Counted from the stretch's first letter, positions 7,178 to 16,169 are shown. The stretch: DNA of 40,828 bases from an uncultured Bacteroides sp. (GCA_900766005.1 CAAFTU010000110.1:1-40828); one strand, 5' to 3'. Notes: a model not told the origin generated them from the sequence alone. Made by a program: numbers and translations.

Positions 7178-10087
7178 TCACCTTCTCAGCTGTTTCACTT
7201 TTACTTCCGAGATGCCCACCCGGTCGCTTCCCAGCACGATGCGTACATCGCTGGCTGTAGTTCCCTTGAAGGTGAACGGGAGCAGCTTGCCATATTCTTT
7301 GATGGTGCCGGAGTAGACCGTGAGAAACTGTCCGCCGCCGCCCGAAAGCTGGATTTCAAAATCCGTCTCCAGTCCGTTTTCGCGGGTGAAGGCGATGGAG
7401 AGGCCGTCGATTTTGGCTCCGTTTTCCAATGCAAAGGTGAGATAATCACCCTTGTTGCCTTCCCAGCAGGTATTTGTCTGTCCGTCGAGCACAAGCGGGG
7501 CTTTTTCTGTGTTGGTGCTGGCGCTCACCGGACTGCTTTCTTTCTTCTGAAGAGGACCGTGGGTTTGTCCCGGTTCGGCAACAGTCAGCATGCCGCTCAG
7601 CCGCGTGTCGGTGGATGAGGCTCCAATCATGCAGGCAAATTCACCGGGTTCTACTACCCAGTGCATATCGGCGTTGAGCAGTTCGAGTGCCTTGCGGTCG
7701 AGGGTGAACGATACCTCCTTGCTCTCGCCCGGCTGCAGGTGCACCCGTTCGAATCCGGCGAGGTTCTTCTCATAGGTAGTAACACTGCTCAGCATATCGC
7801 GCACGTAGAGCTGCACTACTTCATCACCCGCCCGTCGGCCTGTATTCGTAATCCGGCAGGTTACGGTTGCTTTCTGATGCGGAGTGATGACAGCCGGCGT
7901 AATCTGGAGGTCGCTGTATTCAAAAGTGGTGTAGCTCAGTCCGTGTCCGAAGGCATACAGCGGTCCGTTGACGCGCGACATGTTGCCTTCAGCGCCCGGA
8001 TTCTTTCCTCCGTCAATCTGAGAAGAGGGTTTGCAGGGGAAGTTCATCGGAATCTGGCCCACCGATTTGGGGAAAGTAACCGTCAGTTTGCCGCCCGGAT
8101 TGTAGTCGCCGAAGAGCACATCGGCAATGGCAATGCCTCCCTTGGAACCCGGATACCACGCTTCGAGGATGGCGGGCACAAACTTGTCGGCCCAGTTGAC
8201 AGACAGCGGACGGCCGTTGATGAGCACCAGCACTACCGGTGTGCCCGTGGCCGATACCGCTTTCAGTAAGTCCAGCTGACGGCCGGGCAGGTCGAGGCTG
8301 CTGCGCGATTTGTTTTCACCGCAGGTGCGCTGACCGCCACCCAGCACGACGATTGCCACGTCGGCTTCCTTGGCTTGCGCCGCTGCTTTGTCTATTTCGT
8401 TCTGCTCGTCGGCTGTGAGCGGATAGTCAATCAGTTCTGATTCGGGCCAGTGAGCATCCACCAGTTCGCATCCCTTGGTGTAGGCCACTTCGATGGCGTG
8501 TTCTGTTTTCAGCTGGCTTACTTTCTGCTGAATTCCTTTCAGCACCGATGTGACCTCCACTGCCAGCGGACCGTAATGGGTCAGTGCATACGAGGTTTCG
8601 TCTGCGTTCGGACCGCACACGGCAATCTTCTTCAGCCGGGTGATGTCGAGCGGTAAGAGCGGATTTCCGTTTGCGGACGGGCGGTTGTGCTTCAGCAGGC
8701 TGTTGCTTCCCGGCAGACTGTCGTTCTTCAGCAGCACGAGCGATTCGCGCGAGGCTTGCAGCGCAATGGCTTCGCTCTCAGGAGTCTCCACTCCCCGGTC
8801 GGCTGCCTTCAGATCGGTCTGGTAGGGATTATCGAACAGACCGATCAGGAATTTCACCCGCAGGATATCGCGTACGCGGTCGTTGATCAGCTCCTCGCTC
8901 AGGCTGCCCTCCTTTATCAGTTCGCGCAGCGGCAGCACAAAGGAATCGGGAGAACGGAATGTACACCGCACATTCAGTCCCGCTTCCACACTCTGACGCA
9001 CCGCTTCCTTCATGTCCTTTGCCGTGCCGTGTTTGGTGTACAGATACTCCACGGCATCGCTGTCGGACACTACATAGCCGCGGAAACCCATCTCCCCGCG
9101 CAGGCGGGTGGTGAGCCAGTAGTAGCTGCTTTGGATGGGGAACCCGTCATAGTCGTTGTATGAACTCATCACCCCCAGCAGGCCGGCCTCGCGGATCACC
9201 CGCTTGAAGGGATACACATGCACCATCTCCACTTCCCGGGGCGACATCTGCGGGTCGACACGCGACATGCCCTCTCGCGCCCCTTTGTTGTTGCTGTAGG
9301 CTATGAAATGTTTGGCGGTGGCAGCCACCTGATAATTATGCTGTAGCCCCTTTACCATTTCGATGCCCAGTTCCGCCACGAGGTAGGGCGATTCTCCATA
9401 CACCTCTTCATAGCGCCCCCAACGCTGGTCGCGCCCCACATCCAGGATGGGTGCATAGACATTGGTATAGCCCAAGAGGCGGGCTTCGCGTCCGGTTATT
9501 TCGCCCACCTGCCGCACGAGCGACCGGTTCCACGTGTGTCCCAGTCCCAGCTGCGTGGGGAAGTTGGTGGCTTTGTAGCTCTCCACTCCGCGGATACCTT
9601 CGTTGGTAAAGTCGGTGGGGATGCCCAAGCGGGTGTCTTCCACAAAGAACCGCTGCACTTCATTCAGCGCCCATGCATGGCGGGAGGCCGGCCACACATT
9701 CTCATTGTCTGACGGCGGGAGACCCCACTGCTGGAATCCGTTCAGATGTTCGTCGATGGCTCCGATGCCGTCTTTCCAAAGCTGCGTTTTCCATTCCTCA
9801 GTGGGAAGGTCGTCCTTCAGTACCCGTTTGTAGCCGTAGAGTGTCACCATCTGGCAAGTCTTCTCGTTCAGCGTCATCTGTCCGAGCAGGTCTTCGATAC
9901 GCGCATCGATGGGAGCCGATGGGTCCTCATACACATCCTTCCGTCCGTTTTTGTTGAAATCGATCCAGCCTTTCTTGTATATCTCCGTGCGCACCGGTTT
10001 GTAGGTGGCAGGCGTAGCGGCTTTCTTCTGTGCCGATAGAGGGGAAAGGCTCCCCAGCACAATACTCATCAGTAAAAGCTTTTTCAT
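7178..10087 (-). CDS. GH3 family beta-glycosidase with C-terminal beta-sandwich
   Basis: A 969-residue exported enzyme releasing terminal beta-linked sugars, most likely a beta-glucosidase or beta-xylosidase; specificity cannot be read from sequence. Signal peptide 1-20 (LSPLSA before QKK). GH3 N-domain about 45-400, with RWGRYEEVYGE, TAKHF and GYVVSDSDAV, where Asp342 is the expected nucleophile. The alpha/beta sandwich follows (about 430-660, VVLGGGQRTCGE), then a fibronectin-III-like domain (about 720-800, RRAGDEVVQLYVRD). The last 120 residues look like an F5/8-type (CBM32-like) fold, as in some larger GH3 proteins. The ATG at 10087 is preferred to one 29 codons earlier because it starts the signal peptide. 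The upstream sequence on minus has a weak -7 box (TATCTTTA, 10206-10213). Confidence 0.92.
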   Translation of the reverse strand: MKKLLLMSIVLGSLSPLSAQKKAATPATYKPVRTEIYKKGWIDFNKNGRKDVYEDPSAPIDARIEDLLGQMTLNEKTCQMVTLYGYKRVLKDDLPTEEWKTQLWKDGIGAIDEHLNGFQQWGLPPSDNENVWPASRHAWALNEVQRFFVEDTRLGIPTDFTNEGIRGVESYKATNFPTQLGLGHTWNRSLVRQVGEITGREARLLGYTNVYAPILDVGRDQRWGRYEEVYGESPYLVAELGIEMVKGLQHNYQVAATAKHFIAYSNNKGAREGMSRVDPQMSPREVEMVHVYPFKRVIREAGLLGVMSSYNDYDGFPIQSSYYWLTTRLRGEMGFRGYVVSDSDAVEYLYTKHGTAKDMKEAVRQSVEAGLNVRCTFRSPDSFVLPLRELIKEGSLSEELINDRVRDILRVKFLIGLFDNPYQTDLKAADRGVETPESEAIALQASRESLVLLKNDSLPGSNSLLKHNRPSANGNPLLPLDITRLKKIAVCGPNADETSYALTHYGPLAVEVTSVLKGIQQKVSQLKTEHAIEVAYTKGCELVDAHWPESELIDYPLTADEQNEIDKAAAQAKEADVAIVVLGGGQRTCGENKSRSSLDLPGRQLDLLKAVSATGTPVVLVLINGRPLSVNWADKFVPAILEAWYPGSKGGIAIADVLFGDYNPGGKLTVTFPKSVGQIPMNFPCKPSSQIDGGKNPGAEGNMSRVNGPLYAFGHGLSYTTFEYSDLQITPAVITPHQKATVTCRITNTGRRAGDEVVQLYVRDMLSSVTTYEKNLAGFERVHLQPGESKEVSFTLDRKALELLNADMHWVVEPGEFACMIGASSTDTRLSGMLTVAEPGQTHGPLQKKESSPVSASTNTEKAPLVLDGQTNTCWEGNKGDYLTFALENGAKIDGLSIAFTRENGLETDFEIQLSGGGGQFLTVYSGTIKEYGKLLPFTFKGTTASDVRIVLGSDRVGISEVKVKQLRR

Positions 10088-10288
10088 GGTATGTTTTTTT
10101 GTGTTAAGACTTAAATTAAGATCAGGTGTGACTAACGTGATTATATAAATTATAATTATATAAATTATGAACATATATAATAGGTATCACCGTCAAATAA
10201 CGGTGTAAAGATAGCGGTTTTAATATAATATTTGCTAACATTTGCTTGTAATTTACGGGCAGATTATCGTAAATTCAAAAACATTTCT

Positions 10289-10296
10289 TATCTTTG
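10289..10296 (+). promoter_or_regulatory. -7 box of the tmRNA gene
   Basis: TATCTTTG, exact TAnnTTTG match, about 50 bp before the mature 5' end. No clear -33 TTTG. Confidence 0.6.
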
Positions 10297-10346
10297 CAGC
10301 CTTAGAAAGCGTTCTATTAATTAGAATTTCTACGCAAATCAATTTT

Positions 10347-10742
10347 GGGGTTGACTGGATTTGACAGCGGGTAGAAAGGATAGGTAAGCATGCAGTGGGT
10401 CGGTAATTTCCACTTAAATCTCAGTTATCAAAAGATTATCTGGCGAAACTAACTACGCTCTCGCTGCTTAATCGAAGTACAGTAGATTGAAGCTTAATCC
10501 CGGCACAAGGTGCTGGGACGTGACATCACTCGGAAGCTGTTGCTCCGAAGCATTCCGGTAAAGTGGTGCAGTGAAATCGGGGATAGCCTGATGTGGCCTC
10601 GCACAGCAGGTGAAATTTTAGAGGATAAGGTGTCAGTTGATGGCTTTGGTTCTGCTGGCGCACGAAAATTTAGGCAAAGATAAGCATGTAGAAAGCTTAT
10701 TGTTTCCTCGTTTGGACGAGGGTTCGATTCCCTCCAGCTCCA
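10347..10742 (+). ncRNA. ssrA: tmRNA (SsrA)
   Basis: Rescues stalled ribosomes and tags the nascent chain. The 5' end GGGGTTGACTGG pairs with the 3' CAGCTCC (10735-10741) to form the acceptor stem, and the T-arm GGTTCGATTCCC precedes it. The tag frame at 10442-10471 reads GETNYALAA then TAA, which is the Bacteroides-type tag. The discriminator A is 10742. The genomic sequence continues CGA, so the 3' CCA is not encoded and must be added. Short frames overlapping this RNA are spurious. Confidence 0.97.
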
Positions 10743-11097
10743 CGAATGAGATTTTGAAGCCGCTGAATTTCAGCGGCTTTTTTTATTTATACTCCCCTTT
10801 ACTCCCCTTTTACTCCCCCTCCATCTTTTATATTCATTTAACCCTATTCTGTTAATGAGAGTAAAAAATGGCCCACTCTTCTATAGAATCGGCTTGATTT
10901 CTATTTCTATCCTGTATTACCAAAGAGCGACCTTCCCTAATGAACCTAAATCCAAATTGGCTGAATTTACTCCCATAGCTTTGAATGCTCGGATGATGGT
11001 TGAGAAAGTCACACTCTTTTTTATTTCTATCGCTTTAGCTATTTCTTTTGGTGGAGTTTTCTGGGTCTTTCCTGTTTTCGGTATCCGGCATCCGGAT
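10743..11097. other. Spacer after tmRNA
   Basis: Contains the tmRNA terminator, a short TACTCCCCT repeat (about 10791-10818) and a fragment of a lost regulator gene on the minus strand, listed separately. No intact gene. Confidence 0.6.
10759..10783 (+). terminator. tmRNA terminator
   Basis: 8-bp perfect stem GCCGCTGA/TCAGCGGC (10759-10766, 10770-10777) with a 3-base loop and a following T-run. Confidence 0.92.
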
Positions 11098-11102
11098 TCA
11101 AA
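10917..11102 (-). pseudogene. Possible C-terminal remnant of an HTH (antitoxin-like) protein
   Basis: A 61-codon open stretch without a usable start ends TAA at 10917. Its conceptual product contains PPKEIAKAIEIKK, then SVTFSTIIRAFKAMG and LDLGSLGKVALW at the end. The order (short helix, valine/threonine step, amphipathic helix ending AMG or ALG, short terminal tail) resembles the C-terminus of small XRE/HigA-type proteins in Bacteroidales. The 5' part is missing where the frame meets the HAD gene 3' end. The family assignment is from memory of the pattern; a random open frame remains possible. Confidence 0.35.
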
Positions 11103-11874
11103 TTAGCTGGAAATGTTGCAAGGCCTTGGCCAATCCGTCGTTCTGGATGGGTTCGGTAACGTAGTTGGCGTGCTTCTTCACTTCATCCGAGGCATTGCCC
11201 ATAGCAACGCCTATGCCTGCAGCCTGCAGCATAGGAATGTCGTTGCCGCCATCTCCGCAAGCCATGATGTTGGCTGCATCGATGTCGTAATAAGCGGCAA
11301 TCAGGGCGAGACCGGAGGCTTTGCTGGTGCCCGACACGTTGACATCTGTAAAAGCAGGATGCCAGCGATTGGCCGACAGACCGGGAAGTTGGGGCATGAT
11401 CTTTTTCTCCATTTCCTGGTCGCAGTAAAAGCAGAACTGGCTGCAGCCTTTGGCGTCAAAGAGGGCTTCTACGTCTACCACTTCAGGAATCGGGTGGTCT
11501 ACCATCTGAGCCACTTGTACGACGGCAGGCTTCAGTTGGTCAACAAACACACCGTCGTTCAGTTCGAGTGCGAGGGCAATGTCATACTGGCGGGCGATGG
11601 CTGCTGCTTTCTGGAAATCCTCACGTGAGATGGGGCGGTTGTAGACAAGGGTACCGTCGCGCAGGTAGCATTCGGCTCCATTGAGTGCGATGACAGCATC
11701 ATAGGGCACGGATTCGATTTCGCGCAAGTCGCCTGCTGCTCTGCCGGTAGCGATGATAATTTTGATTCCTTTTTCGTGGACTTGCTGCAGTGCGGCAAGG
11801 GCGGAGGCAGGAATTTGGTGTGTTTCGAAACTAAGTATGGTTCCGTCAACGTCGAGTAGGATGGCTTTTATCAT
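11098..11874 (-). CDS. Cof-type HAD-IIB hydrolase
   Basis: A 258-residue cytosolic sugar-phosphate or similar phosphatase. HAD motif I LLDVDGTI (Asp8 nucleophile, Asp10 acid/base), motif II IIIATGRA, motif III Lys in SGTSKASG, and motif IV GDGGNDIPML, with a type IIB cap in the middle (about 85-185). Length is standard for the Cof family; the substrate is not predictable. It is read from a promoter at 11968-11975 through an 87-nt leader that is largely a TTTCAG-family repeat. It is divergent from dinB, and the two -7 boxes are only 20 bp apart. Confidence 0.92.
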   Translation of the reverse strand: MIKAILLDVDGTILSFETHQIPASALAALQQVHEKGIKIIIATGRAAGDLREIESVPYDAVIALNGAECYLRDGTLVYNRPISREDFQKAAAIARQYDIALALELNDGVFVDQLKPAVVQVAQMVDHPIPEVVDVEALFDAKGCSQFCFYCDQEMEKKIMPQLPGLSANRWHPAFTDVNVSGTSKASGLALIAAYYDIDAANIMACGDGGNDIPMLQAAGIGVAMGNASDEVKKHANYVTEPIQNDGLAKALQHFQLI

Positions 11875-11883
11875 AATGCTTGT

Positions 11884-11922
11884 TTTTCAGTTTGTTTCAG
11901 TTTCAGTTTGTTTCAGTTTTGA
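11884..11922. repeat. TTTCAG-family simple repeat (copy 4)
   Basis: TTTCAGTTTG units within the 5' leader of the HAD gene (read there as AAACTGAAAC). Confidence 0.85.
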
Positions 11923-11967
11923 ATTTGAATGATGTTCTTTTCATTCATTCTTTTTCTTTCTTTGGTG

Positions 11968-11975
11968 CAAAGATA
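11968..11975 (-). promoter_or_regulatory. -7 box of the HAD gene
   Basis: TATCTTTG on minus, exact match to the consensus. Confidence 0.6.
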
Positions 11976-11996
11976 CGAACATTTCAAAAAATATAG

Positions 11997-12004
11997 TAAG
12001 TTTG
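11997..12004 (+). promoter_or_regulatory. -7 box for dinB
   Basis: TAAGTTTG on plus, 90 bp before the dinB ATG. No LexA-like palindrome was recognised. Confidence 0.4.
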
Positions 12005-12093
12005 CTTGCTGATTGATAGGATGGGGCGGTTGGAGCAACCTGTTTCATTTGCCTCATTCGTCCGAAAGGTAGTCTGGCTGTAAAGAAGGAACG

Positions 12094-13179
12094 ATGGATT
12101 TGCGAAAAATCATACATATTGATATGGATGCTTTCTATGCTTCTGTGGAGCAGAGGGATTTTCCGGAGCTGCGGGGCAAGCCCATTGCCGTGGGGCATGC
12201 CGAGGAACGGGGTGTGGTGGCTACAGCCAGCTATGAGGCGCGCCGCTATGGGGTGCGTTCGGCTATGTCGTCGCAGCGGGCCAAACGCTTATGTCCGTCG
12301 TTGATTTTCGTGCCGGGACGGATGGAAGTATATAAAGAGGTGTCGGCTCAGATTCATGCCATTTTTCATGAGTATACAGATGTGGTGGAGCCTCTTTCGC
12401 TTGATGAGGCTTTTCTGGATGTGACGGTCAACAAGAAGGGGATGCCCTTGGCAGTGGACATAGCGAAGGAAATCAAACAGAAAATCCGCGAACGGCTGAA
12501 CCTGGTTGCTTCGGCGGGGGTGTCGTATAACAAGTTTCTGGCCAAGATTGCTTCCGACTACCGCAAACCCGACGGGCTGTGTACGATTCATCCCGATCAG
12601 GCACTGGAGTTTATCGACCGCCTTCCGATCGAATCTTTTTGGGGAGTGGGACCTGTGACGGCGAAGAAGATGCATCTTTTGGGCATCTCCAACGGACTCC
12701 AGCTGCGCCAATGTAGCCGGGAAATGCTGCTGGCTCATTTCGGCAAGGTGGGGGCTTTGTATTATGCCTGTGCGAGGGGGATTGATGACCGTCCGGTGGA
12801 AACGGTGCGCATCCGTAAGTCGATTGGGTGTGAACGTACGTTGGAGCGGGATATTTCGTTGCGCTCTTCGGTGATTATCGAGTTGTATCACGTGGCTGTG
12901 GAGCTTGTGCAGCGGCTGAACCGGAAGGCGTTCAAGGGAAACACACTGACGCTGAAAATTAAGTTTCACGACTTTACTCAGATTACGCGGAGCATCACCC
13001 GTGCGGATGAACTGACAACGCTGGAGCAGATTTTGCCTTTGGCCAAGGAGCTGCTGAAGGGAGTGGATTATGCGGAGCATCCGATTCGGCTTATCGGACT
13101 CTCGGTGTCGAATCCCAAAGAGGAAACGGAGGAAAGTCGGGCAGATTGGGTTCAGCTCTCTTTCGATTTTGCCGACTGA
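12094..13179 (+). CDS. dinB: DNA polymerase IV (Y family)
   Basis: A 361-residue error-prone translesion polymerase. The catalytic acidic residues are in IHIDMDAFYASVEQ (Asp10) and SLDEAFLDV (Asp104, Glu105). Also present are the YxxR-type contact (SYEARRYGVRSAM), the helix-hairpin-helix thumb (IESFWGVGPVTAKKMHLLGI) and the little-finger domain from about residue 240. The protein ends VQLSFDF, close to the QxSLF-type beta-clamp binding peptide, here QLSFDF. Length is normal and no residue is missing. Start ATG is set by the conserved N-terminus. Confidence 0.96.
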   Translation: MDLRKIIHIDMDAFYASVEQRDFPELRGKPIAVGHAEERGVVATASYEARRYGVRSAMSSQRAKRLCPSLIFVPGRMEVYKEVSAQIHAIFHEYTDVVEPLSLDEAFLDVTVNKKGMPLAVDIAKEIKQKIRERLNLVASAGVSYNKFLAKIASDYRKPDGLCTIHPDQALEFIDRLPIESFWGVGPVTAKKMHLLGISNGLQLRQCSREMLLAHFGKVGALYYACARGIDDRPVETVRIRKSIGCERTLERDISLRSSVIIELYHVAVELVQRLNRKAFKGNTLTLKIKFHDFTQITRSITRADELTTLEQILPLAKELLKGVDYAEHPIRLIGLSVSNPKEETEESRADWVQLSFDFAD

Positions 13180-13258
13180 GAAGGTGCATCGGGAGACAGA
13201 TGTACTTTTTTGTCATTAGGTTGTATGATTTTCTCCCTTTGTTTCTCAATAGAATAGC

Positions 13259-13266
13259 TATCTTTG
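13259..13266 (+). promoter_or_regulatory. Promoter of the heparinase-like gene
   Basis: TATCTTTG, with TTTG at 13238-13241 (17-base spacer, slightly short). Transcription should start just before the leader repeat. Confidence 0.6.
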
Positions 13267-13285
13267 CGATACTTACGCAGAGAAA

Positions 13286-13352
13286 AGTGCTTGAATTGAA
13301 ATACTTGAAATGAAGTGACTTGAAAAGAAGTGACTTAAATTGAAGATACTTA
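13286..13352 (+). repeat. About 16-bp tandem array in the leader of the lyase gene
   Basis: Imperfect units built on AGTGACTTGAAATGA (variants GTGCTTGAATTGA, ATACTTGAAATGA, AGTGACTTGAAAAGA, AGATACTTAAACTGA). They occupy the leader from about 15 bases past the start site almost to the ATG. Confidence 0.8.
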
Positions 13353-13368
13353 AACTGAAAAAAATACC

Positions 13369-15303
13369 ATGAATCGAATGAAAAAATTGTTTTGTGTTCT
13401 GATGGTGGCTGCTTTGGGGGTGCTCTCTTTCAAGGCAAATGCTTATACGGAACGCAATATGCTGCAGAAAGTGGCAGATGAGGCTACGTTGAAGAACGTA
13501 TTAGTGATGAATCAGAAATGGGTGCCGTATCCCGCTTATACCGACCGGGCTGCCTGGGATTCGCTGATGGGTCCTAACAAGCAACGGCTGATTCAGGCGG
13601 GTGAAAAGTTGTTGAACTATAAATGGCAGCTGATTCCGGCTACTGCTTACATTGAGTATGAACGGAGCGGTAACCGCAAAATCATGGAGAATCCGTTTAA
13701 TGACAACCGCAATGCGCTGAATGCGCTGATGCTGGCTGAGTTGGCCGAAGGAAAGGGCCGCTTTATCGACCAGCTGCTCGACGGAGTCTTTATGAGCTGC
13801 GAGATGAACTCATGGGTGCTGTCGGCTCACTTGCCTCGCCAAAGCAGCAAGCGCTCGCTGCCTGATTTCCGCGAACAGATTATTGACTTGGGCTCGGGAA
13901 ATTACGGGGCTTTGCTGTCGTGGATTCATTATTTCTTCCGCCCTTCCTTTGATAAAATCAACCCTGTGGTTTCTTTGCAGTTGCGCAAGTGTATCAAGGA
14001 GCGTATCCTCGATCCGTATATGAATGATGACAGCATGTGGTGGATGGCTTTCCATTGGAAGCCGGGTGAAATCATCAACAACTGGAATCCGTGGTGTAAT
14101 TCGAACTCGATTCTTTGCTTCTTCCTCATGGAGAATGACAAGGACCGCTTGGCTAAGGCGGTGTACCGTTCCATGCAGTCGGTAGATAAGTTTATCAATT
14201 TCGTGAAGTCGGACGGTGCTTGTGAAGAGGGTACTTCTTACTGGGGACATGCTGCCGGAAAGCTGTATGATTATCTTCAGATTTTGTTTGAAGGTACCGG
14301 AGGCAAAATTTCTTTGTTTGACGAACCGATGATTCGCCGTATGGGTGAATATATGTCTCGCTCGTATGTGGGCAACGGCTGGGTGGTGAACTTTGCCGAT
14401 GCTTCGGCTCAGGGCGGTGGCGACCCGCTGCTGATCTATCGTTATGGTAAGGCGGTGAACAGTCAGGAGATGATGCAGTTTGCTGCTTATCTGCTCAACG
14501 GACGCAAGCCGTATGCTTCGATGGGCAGTGATGCTTTCCGCTCGCTGCAGTCGCTGCTGTGCTGCAACGAACTGGCCAAGATGACTCCCAAGCATGATAT
14601 GCCTGACGTTACCTGGTATCCTGAAACAGAATTCTGCTACATGAAGAACAAGAAGGGTATGTTTGTGGCTGCCAAGGGCGGATTCAACAACGAAAGCCAT
14701 AACCACAACGATGCGGGTACTTTCTCTTTGTATCTGAATACGATTCCTGTGATTATTGATGCGGGAGTGGGTACGTATACCAAGCAGACTTTCAGCAAAG
14801 ACCGCTATAAAATCTGGACCATGCAGAGCAATTATCATAACTTGCCGATGATCAACGGGGTGCCGCAGAAGTTCGGCCAAGAATATAAGGCTACGAATAC
14901 GGCTTGCAACGAGAAGAAACGTACATTCTCGGCCGATATTGCTACGGCTTATCCCGAGGAGGCTAAGGTGAAGAGCTGGGTGCGTTCGTATACATTGGGC
15001 GACAACAAGCTTTCTATTCAGGATGTGTTTGCTCTGAAAGAGGCGGTGGCTCCGAATCAGATCAACTTCTTGTCTTGGGGTAAGATTACGTTCCCTTCTG
15101 CAGGCAAAATCCGTATCGAGGTAAAGGGCCAGAAGGTGGAAATCAGCTACCCTGCTCAGTTTAAGCCTGAACTGGAGACTATCAAGCTGGACGACGTTCG
15201 TCTGTCTAAGGTGTGGGGACCGGAAATCTACCGCATCACGCTGAAGACGGATGAAAAGAAAGTGAGCGGAAAGTATAATTTTGTTGTGCAGCCGGTGAAA
15301 TAA
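13369..15303 (+). CDS. Secreted heparinase II/III-family polysaccharide lyase-like protein
   Basis: A 644-residue exported protein, signal peptide ending KANA at about residue 25. Residues about 40-400 have the alpha/alpha-toroid pattern of alginate/heparinase II lyases (NNWNPWCNSNSILCFFLMEN; GACEEGTSYWGHAAGKLYDYL). Residues about 410-640 are the heparinase II/III beta-sandwich with the diagnostic SHNHNDAGTFSLYLNTIPVIIDAGVGTYT (His444, His446). Such enzymes cleave uronic-acid-containing glycans by beta-elimination. Which glycan, and whether this one is catalytic, cannot be decided here. The following 15391 gene is likely co-transcribed. No sulfatase or unsaturated glucuronyl hydrolase lies nearby, as would be expected for a glycosaminoglycan locus. 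Confidence 0.85.
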   Translation: MNRMKKLFCVLMVAALGVLSFKANAYTERNMLQKVADEATLKNVLVMNQKWVPYPAYTDRAAWDSLMGPNKQRLIQAGEKLLNYKWQLIPATAYIEYERSGNRKIMENPFNDNRNALNALMLAELAEGKGRFIDQLLDGVFMSCEMNSWVLSAHLPRQSSKRSLPDFREQIIDLGSGNYGALLSWIHYFFRPSFDKINPVVSLQLRKCIKERILDPYMNDDSMWWMAFHWKPGEIINNWNPWCNSNSILCFFLMENDKDRLAKAVYRSMQSVDKFINFVKSDGACEEGTSYWGHAAGKLYDYLQILFEGTGGKISLFDEPMIRRMGEYMSRSYVGNGWVVNFADASAQGGGDPLLIYRYGKAVNSQEMMQFAAYLLNGRKPYASMGSDAFRSLQSLLCCNELAKMTPKHDMPDVTWYPETEFCYMKNKKGMFVAAKGGFNNESHNHNDAGTFSLYLNTIPVIIDAGVGTYTKQTFSKDRYKIWTMQSNYHNLPMINGVPQKFGQEYKATNTACNEKKRTFSADIATAYPEEAKVKSWVRSYTLGDNKLSIQDVFALKEAVAPNQINFLSWGKITFPSAGKIRIEVKGQKVEISYPAQFKPELETIKLDDVRLSKVWGPEIYRITLKTDEKKVSGKYNFVVQPVK

Positions 15304-15331
15304 CCTCTGTTGCGGTTTAGATAATCGGACT

Positions 15332-15385
15332 GGTAATAAAATTAAATAATCAATTTTTGGTAATAAAGATTCAATAATCAATTTA
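15332..15385 (+). repeat. 27-bp direct repeat (2 copies)
   Basis: GGTAATAAA followed by an AATAATCAATTT-type tail, at 15332-15358 and 15359-15385, directly before the next ATG. Confidence 0.85.
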
Positions 15386-15390
15386 ATGAT

Positions 15391-16101
15391 ATGAAGATGA
15401 AAAAAGTATTGTTTGCGGGCCTTTTAGCCGTTGCTGCTTTGAGTGTGAGTGCTCAAAACGTAATCAAAAACGAAAAATTTGCTGCTGAAGTGGCCAACAA
15501 GGTAACGAATGCCAATAAGGCTGCAGCCGGTGAGTGGTTTATCATGAACAATGAAGCGGCGGGTACTACTACCATCGCTTGGGAGCAGACGGGGGATGCT
15601 CAGTATCCGAATGCAATGAAGATTGACAATTCGGGTGCAGCAAAAAATACGTCTTGGTATAAGGCTTTCGTGGGCCAGCGTCTGACAGACGGCTTGGAAA
15701 AGGGAGTGTATGTGCTGACTTTCTATGCTAAGGCGAAAGAGGCCGGTGCACAGGTAGGGGCTTACATCAAGCAGACGAATGAGGAGAAAGGAGATAACGG
15801 CAAGTATGAAACGACTTTCTTCATGAGACGTGATTATGATGCAGATGCTCAGCCGAATGCTTCGGGAGCTCAGTATAATTTCAAGATTAAAGAAGTAGGC
15901 AAGTGGACAAAGGTGGTAGTGTACTACGACATGTCGAAGGTGGTGAATGCCATCAACAGCAAGAAGTCGAACCCGGATTTGGAAGTGGACGACGTAGATG
16001 CTGATGATGCTATCTTGAAAGATTGCTATCTGGCTATCCTTTCTCAGTCAAAGGGTGGCGTTGTTGAAATCAGCGACGTAGTTTTGAGAAAAGTAAAGTA
16101 A
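15391..16101 (+). CDS. Secreted beta-rich protein, carbohydrate-binding-like
   Basis: A 236-residue protein with signal peptide (about 1-22, SVSA before QNV). The mature part reads as a single jelly-roll: NVIKNEKFAAEVANK, AGEWFIMNNEA, GLEKGVYVLTFYAKAKEAGAQVGAYIKQ, GKWTKVVVYYDMSK, VEISDVVLRK. This order resembles CBM4/9-type binding modules, which stand at the ends of lyases and glycosidases. It follows the heparinase-like gene by 87 bp and ends at a strong terminator, so a shared substrate is likely. ATG 15391 or 15397 (M-K-M) are both possible. The assignment is by pattern only. Confidence 0.6.
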   Translation: MKMKKVLFAGLLAVAALSVSAQNVIKNEKFAAEVANKVTNANKAAAGEWFIMNNEAAGTTTIAWEQTGDAQYPNAMKIDNSGAAKNTSWYKAFVGQRLTDGLEKGVYVLTFYAKAKEAGAQVGAYIKQTNEEKGDNGKYETTFFMRRDYDADAQPNASGAQYNFKIKEVGKWTKVVVYYDMSKVVNAINSKKSNPDLEVDDVDADDAILKDCYLAILSQSKGGVVEISDVVLRKVK

Positions 16102-16137
16102 AAACAGACAAGGTTTTTTAATAGTAGGTAACAACAA

Positions 16138-16169
16138 AGGGCGGCACAGTAGTGATACTATGTCGCCCT
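16138..16169 (+). terminator. Terminator of the lyase operon
   Basis: 14-bp stem (16138-16151 with 16156-16169, one wobble and one mismatch), 4-base loop, followed by GCTTTTA. Confidence 0.85.

Noticed and set aside
10637..10855. 72-codon open frame in tmRNA
   Set aside because: It overlaps the functional tmRNA 3' half.
12040..12093. LexA box before dinB
   Set aside because: No convincing palindrome was found in the leader.
7178..16101. Single large polysaccharide-utilisation locus linking GH3, susCD and the heparinase-like gene
   Set aside because: tmRNA, HAD and dinB lie between, with separate promoters and terminators; only susCD plus GH3 could belong together.
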